A DNA stretch of 64,000 nucleotides from Bradyrhizobium sp. CCGB01 (lineage in GTDB: Bacteria; Pseudomonadota; Alphaproteobacteria; Rhizobiales; Xanthobacteraceae). Below are positions 60,672 to 64,000 of this stretch, one piece after another. Every line of letters begins with the position of its first letter. Positions within the stretch are counted from its first letter, which is position 1. The stretch spans positions 2,108,001-2,172,000 of the forward strand of contig NZ_JANADK010000001.1 in assembly GCF_024199795.1 (NCBI RefSeq). Direction: 5' to 3'. The position numbers and the translations under genes were made by a program. A model generated the notes under the pieces. That model was not told where the DNA came from. It worked only from the letters and a program-made list of their open reading frames with translations, and ran no database searches.

Positions 60672-61787
60672 ATGGCTGCTATCACGTCATTCTTGGCCGA
60701 GTTGGACGAAGCAGTTGCGAGAGGAAACCCCGAGAGTTGTCTGCGGGCGCTCTGGCATGCGGCAGACATCCTGATCGCCGGAACTTATTCCGAGGAGCAG
60801 ATCTGGACTTTCGGCGAGGTCATCGGTCGTCTCGCGCAGGAGATTGAAGCGAGCGCCCGGGCGAAGCTCGCAGGAAAGCTCGCATGCAGCCCAAACGCGC
60901 CCTATGCGTTGACCCGGCAAATGGCAAGCGACGACTGCATCGATGTCGCCTGGCCGATTCTCAGTCAGTCGGAGCGCCTTGACACCGAGACATTGATTGC
61001 GTGTGCCAGGAACAAGAGCCAGCAACATTTGCTTGCAATCTCCAGGCGACAAACGGTCCCGGAAGCGGTCACCGATGTCCTGGTGGTGCGGGGATCTCCC
61101 GAGGTCGTAACCTCGGTCGCATCCAACGCCGGGGCTAGTCTCTCCAAATCCGGATTTCTGCACCTGGTGCGGCGGTCGGAAGGGGATTCGATCCTCGCCG
61201 AGTCGGTGGGACTTCGAAAGGATATTCCCCGACATCTCTTCCACCAGTTGATCGCCAAAGCCTCCGAAGAGGTGCGGCAGAAGCTGAAGAGGGAGCGTCC
61301 GGATATCGAAAGCGAGGTCCACCGCGTCGTCGTGGATGTCACCGGGGCCATTCACGCCAGGTTTGGCCCGGCGTCGAAGGATTACTTCACGGCGAAACGC
61401 ACGGTGGCAAAGCTGCACGAGAGAGGCGAGTTGACGGAAGACAAGGTCTTCGAACTTGCTCACTCTCTCAAGTTCAACGAGACCACCGTTGCCCTGTCGT
61501 TGCTCTGTCGGCTTCCAATCGATGTCGCGGAACGGGCATTGATCGAGAAGGATCGCGAGCCGGTGTTGATCCTGGCCAAGTCTCTCGATTTCTCATGGCC
61601 CACCACGATGGCGCTGTTGTTCCTGGGCGCGACCAACTACCGGATAACCGCCGGCGAGCTCGATCAATTGAAGATCGATTTCCACCGGTTGAATGTCAAA
61701 GCGTGCCGGGAGGTTGTCACCATCTACCGAACGCGAAAGGAGGAGGTCTTCGGTAGCCCGTTTCGACAGCCTCGGCGCATGATCTAG
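60672..61787 (+). CDS. DUF2336 domain protein
   Basis: 371 residues from the ATG at 60672 (an in-frame TTG at 60636 is possible). Repeated helical pairs with DVAWPILSQSERLD and RQTVPEAVTDVLVVRGSPEV are the HEAT-like DUF2336 pattern. Common in alphaproteobacteria; one member type is linked to flagellar or cell-cycle control in Caulobacter relatives, but no such genes are here. Soluble, with no signal peptide. Confidence 0.85.
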   Translation: MAAITSFLAELDEAVARGNPESCLRALWHAADILIAGTYSEEQIWTFGEVIGRLAQEIEASARAKLAGKLACSPNAPYALTRQMASDDCIDVAWPILSQSERLDTETLIACARNKSQQHLLAISRRQTVPEAVTDVLVVRGSPEVVTSVASNAGASLSKSGFLHLVRRSEGDSILAESVGLRKDIPRHLFHQLIAKASEEVRQKLKRERPDIESEVHRVVVDVTGAIHARFGPASKDYFTAKRTVAKLHERGELTEDKVFELAHSLKFNETTVALSLLCRLPIDVAERALIEKDREPVLILAKSLDFSWPTTMALLFLGATNYRITAGELDQLKIDFHRLNVKACREVVTIYRTRKEEVFGSPFRQPRRMI

Positions 61788-61799
61788 GACCGGCAATTG

Positions 61800-61873
61800 C
61801 GGTAATAGAGCACTTAGTTCATGAGCCTTCGAACCCGCGCAAGCGGCCTGAATCATCGAGTGTACCGTCACCG
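61800..61873. repeat. 74-bp palindromic repeat, degenerate complete copy
   Basis: Same length and layout as the copy at 63927-64000. Left arm CGGTAATAGAGCACTTA and right arm TCGAGTGTACCGTCACCG are diverged; the interior keeps TTCATGAGCCTTCGAACCCG. It follows the DUF2336 gene by 12 bases. The surrounding gap 61788-62086 has no gene that I can support. Confidence 0.65.
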
Positions 61874-62086
61874 TAATCCCGACTTCATACATGCGTGGAT
61901 CTGGGTGCGGGTCACGCAACGGTGAGCGTCGTTCGCGCAGCCGTGATTTTCCACTGCGTGTCTTTTCTCAAGCGCATACCTACGTAATCCCTGTCCAAAA
62001 AAGTTCTAGGAAACGCTTTCAACAGAGCAGCCGATTCCAGCCAACGAACGCTCCGCACGAAAACAACAACCGTTCGGAGTACGACT

Positions 62087-62365
62087 ATGACTGGATTCAG
62101 GACTTCCATTATTGCAGCGATGATGTCGATTGGCGTGATAAGCTCTGCAAGTGCCCAGTGCCCGACGTGGGCGAATTCAAATCCAGCGTTGTTTCAGGCG
62201 CAATATCCCAACAGGGATGTGTTGAACGGCTGCGAGCTGACGCCGGCAGGCAGAATGGGCCTCGAACTCCCTGGCGGCGCGGCTCCCTGGTTTGGGCCCG
62301 ACAGGGCTTATGGGGCAATCCCTGGCGTTGCTCAACACCACGGCCTTCAGCACCGATCGCGGTGA
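62087..62365 (+). CDS. Small secreted hypothetical protein
   Basis: 92 residues. Signal peptide (TSIIAAMMSIGVISSASA, about 6-23, cut before QC), then a polar mature part with two cysteines (CPTW, NGCEL) and PNRDVLNG. Proteins with this SNPALFQAQYPNRDVLNG pattern are, from memory, common short exported proteins of Bradyrhizobium. Function unknown. Confidence 0.65.
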   Translation: MTGFRTSIIAAMMSIGVISSASAQCPTWANSNPALFQAQYPNRDVLNGCELTPAGRMGLELPGGAAPWFGPDRAYGAIPGVAQHHGLQHRSR

Positions 62366-62577
62366 GTATCTGAAGATAAACCCGAATGGTCGGATTCCGG
62401 CCCGCTGATCGCGACATGCAGATGTTCGAGGTCGCAGCGATCGTTCTTTGCTTGGTTGCTCAGCATCCCGAAGCTCCGTGACTTGGGAATATGCGTCGGG
62501 CAACGCACGTCTAGGGATGTTGGATTGGATCTCTTGCCTCGCGGGAGATCATCCAATCGAAAAAAGTGTAAGCGACG

Positions 62578-62844
62578 ATGACATCATTCAGAAATCCCAT
62601 CGGGTTGGTGCTGTCCAAGGCCCTGTTGACCGGACTGGTCGTCACCACAATCTCTGGCACACCGCTCGTGGCGAGCGAGCACCGCGCCAGCGATCGACGC
62701 GCCGAGCAGAGCGTGGGGGCCGGCATTCCTCGCATCGAGGGCGATCGGTCGAGCGCGGCGCTGGCCTCCCACGCATTTGCGCCGGCGCCCTCGGAGCGGC
62801 CGGGTGGAGTTTGCGACCACGGGGATAACCCGATGATATGCTGA
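62578..62844 (+). CDS. Small secreted hypothetical protein ending in CDHGDNPMIC
   Basis: 88 residues. N-terminal signal-like segment (LVLSKALLTGLVVTTISG, 10-27), a polar Ala/Arg-rich middle and a terminal CDHGDNPMIC with two cysteines that can form a small loop. The conserved-looking C-terminus suggests the mature peptide matters. No family function known. Confidence 0.55.
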   Translation: MTSFRNPIGLVLSKALLTGLVVTTISGTPLVASEHRASDRRAEQSVGAGIPRIEGDRSSAALASHAFAPAPSERPGGVCDHGDNPMIC

Positions 62845-62868
62845 CGGGGGGCGGCGCAATATGTATTG

Positions 62869-62943
62869 CGGTGGCAGCGCACTCAATTCATGAGTCTTCG
62901 AATCCGTTAAGATGGCCGGGCCGTCGTATGCACTATGAACGTA
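62869..62943. repeat. 74-bp palindromic repeat, copy with decayed right arm
   Basis: Left arm CGGTGGCAGCGCACTCAA (62869-62886) differs from the end copy at three positions; interior TTCATGAGTCTTCGAATCCG follows. A decayed right arm is recognisable near 62925-62943 (TATGCACTATGAACG). It lies between two plus-strand genes. Confidence 0.65.
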
Positions 62944-63036
62944 ATCCTCGAAGGTCGTTGCTTTCGATCCTCGTCACCAATCGGAACGGTGAAGAGATCG
63001 GCCCGCTGGATATCCTGCAGTGAATCGCGATCCAAG

Positions 63037-63507
63037 ATGACGCTCAAGATTGGGGTGATTTCGGACACGCATGGGCTGTTGAGGCCGGAGGCGGAGCACT
63101 GCCTCGCCGGCGTGTCCCACATCATCCACGCCGGTGATATCGGCGCTCCGGAGATCGTGGACCGCCTTAACCGGATCGCGCCTGTGACCGCCATCAGGGG
63201 GAACGTCGACACAGGTGACTGGGCGAGGCGCTTTCTTGACACCGAAACGTTGCGTCTTGGCGGCCGCGGCCTCTACGTCTTGCACGATCTCAAGCAGCTT
63301 GCGATCAACCCGAAGGAGCTTGGGATCGATGTCGTGATATCGGGCCACTCCCATCGCGTCGCGATCGAGACCGTCGATGGCGTGCTCTACTTGAACCCGG
63401 GAAGTGCGGGGCGCAGGCGCTTCAAGCTGCCGATCACGCTGGCAACGCTCGATCTGGATCGGGTTGGCGCTCTCCAACCGGTTATTCATGATCTCGGCAA
63501 CGTGTGA
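63037..63507 (+). CDS. YfcE/MJ0936-type metallophosphoesterase
   Basis: 156 residues. All metal-binding motifs are present: SDTHG (10-14), HAGDIG, RGNVD and SGHSHR, plus NPGS. Proteins of this compact size hydrolyse phosphodiesters in vitro. The ATG at 63037 gives the standard N-terminus (MTLKIGVISDTHG); an earlier in-frame ATG at 62935 lies in the repeat. Stands alone. Confidence 0.92.
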   Translation: MTLKIGVISDTHGLLRPEAEHCLAGVSHIIHAGDIGAPEIVDRLNRIAPVTAIRGNVDTGDWARRFLDTETLRLGGRGLYVLHDLKQLAINPKELGIDVVISGHSHRVAIETVDGVLYLNPGSAGRRRFKLPITLATLDLDRVGALQPVIHDLGNV

Positions 63508-63569
63508 CAGCCACACGCATGCGCCTGCGATCGAAGTGTCACCAATGCGAACGGAAATGCGCTTTATTG

Positions 63570-63615
63570 GTGAGCCCGGCAGGACTCGAACCTGCAACCA
63601 GACCGTCATGAGCGG
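63570..63615 (-). other. tRNA 3'-half fragment (CAU anticodon), candidate attachment-site remnant
   Basis: On the minus strand: anticodon loop CTCATGA flanked by CCG/CGG, then TTGCAGG-TTCGAGT-CCTGC (a perfect T-arm) and acceptor 3' strand CGGGCTCACC. The 5' half of a tRNA is missing. GGGCTCACC occurs again just upstream on the minus strand, so the fragment is flanked by a 9-base direct repeat. Nearly identical over 40 bases to the fragment at 42961-43001. Confidence 0.65.
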
Positions 63616-63694
63616 GAAGGTGAGCCCAGAATGGATACCGAAAACGGCGGTGGTCTAGGCCCTGAAGGGCGCTGGCGAGGCCGTACGGCGGTTT

Positions 63695-63940
63695 TCAACC
63701 GCGGCCAGTGTTCGGGTCAAGGAGCTGCCGAATATTCGCGCTATGCGGCCCGCCTATCGTTTGTATCGGTTCACCGGCCGCACGGTCCAGCGGCGGGTGT
63801 GGCCTAGCGAGTCCTAGTGTTCCGGGAGGTGCGTCGTTGCTGACCGTACGAGTATCGACGCACTCTGACGTGATTGTCGATGCAATCGCGACGGCCAGGG
63901 CGACAGCGGCTATGGCCAAGGTATTACGGTGACAGTGCAC
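63695..63940 (-). CDS. Small membrane-anchored protein, paralogue B, start within a repeat
   Basis: 81 residues if begun at the GTG at 63940. Hydrophobic segment (LAIAAVALAVAIASTITS, 8-25) and the tail LARPHPPLDRAAGEPIQT are shared with the protein at 57005-57229, but the tail is about 7 residues longer. Unlike paralogue A it has no GGAGGT-ATG start; its first codons derive from the palindromic repeat at 63927. It may be a 5'-damaged copy or may have recruited a new start. Confidence 0.45.
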   Translation of the reverse strand: MHCHRNTLAIAAVALAVAIASTITSECVDTRTVSNDAPPGTLGLARPHPPLDRAAGEPIQTIGGPHSANIRQLLDPNTGRG

Positions 63941-64000
63941 TCAACTCACTGGTCTTCGAATCCGCAAAGGCGGTGGAAATTATTGAGTGCACTGTCACCG
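63927..64000. repeat. 74-bp palindromic repeat, intact copy
   Basis: CGGTGACAGTGCACTCAA (63927-63944) and TTGAGTGCACTGTCACCG (63983-64000) form a perfect 18-bp inverted repeat around a 38-base interior that contains TCTTCGAATCC. The right arm is flush with the window end, so the element may continue. It is the reference copy for those at 42916, 61800 and 62869. Confidence 0.8.

Noticed and set aside
62838..63023. Small plus-strand gene spanning the palindromic repeat
   Set aside because: Its first part is the repeat itself and no ribosome-binding site is present.
63570..63615. Complete tRNA gene
   Set aside because: Only anticodon arm, T-arm and 3' acceptor strand are present; D-arm and 5' acceptor strand are missing, as at 42961.
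63404..63658. Plus-strand frame containing GRTRTCNQTVMSG
   Set aside because: Same artefact as at 42937: the translated tRNA fragment, overlapping the real YfcE-like gene in another frame.

Overview
The window looks like chromosomal DNA of a Bradyrhizobium-type alphaproteobacterium (inference). The grounds are high GC, strongly biased codon use, many solute-binding-protein and CoA or aromatic catabolism genes, a rhizobial-type palindromic intergenic repeat (24690-24812), and a set of small lineage-type proteins. No 16S or other marker gene is present, so genus level is as far as I would go.

Layout, left part (1-24000). A GH10 xylanase runs off the left edge, followed by a Wzx-like flippase. 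A divergent sugar locus (2726-13045) comes next: a LacI-type repressor and an SDR on the minus strand face an eight-gene plus-strand operon. That operon encodes an ABC sugar importer, a zinc dehydrogenase, a YihV-like PfkB kinase, a LacD/YihT-like aldolase and an enolase-superfamily dehydratase. A sigma70 promoter and two LacI-type operators sit between them. A complete branched-chain amino-acid-type ABC importer (13291-18333) follows, with a second binding protein and a CaiB/BaiF CoA-transferase, then an L,D-transpeptidase with a decayed second catalytic domain and a methyltransferase.

Middle part (24100-41700). This is catabolic and sensory territory: VOC protein, Bug-type binding protein, MBL hydrolase, three orphan LivK-type binding proteins, TetR and MarR regulators with clear palindromic operators, carboxymuconolactone-decarboxylase-like protein, SDR, AroE, amidohydrolase and alpha/beta hydrolase. 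After these come HutD, two class III nucleotide cyclases (one with a WGR-like N-terminus) and a crotonase.

Right part (41990-64000). This is accessory in character, with many small genes. Three fragments of the 3' end of a CAU-anticodon tRNA, all in the same orientation (42961, 57442, 63570), and a family of about 74-bp palindromic repeats suggest repeated integration. Between the first two fragments lie a LuxR-type regulator, a type I secretion ABC transporter with its HlyD adaptor, and two proteins built from the same glycine-rich repeat (one unit and four units). I consider this the best candidate for an undescribed system. Next to it is a formylglycine-generating enzyme overlapping its arylsulfatase. 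Between the second and third fragments lie a UbiX/UbiD/subunit D hydroxyarylic-acid decarboxylase operon with an inserted flavin-fold gene, a DUF2336 protein, small secreted proteins and a YfcE-like phosphodiesterase. Two paralogous small membrane-anchored proteins (57005, 63695) lie near the second and third tRNA fragments.

Start sites were chosen by eye from ribosome-binding sites, overlaps and family N-termini. All family assignments are from recognised motifs, not from searches.
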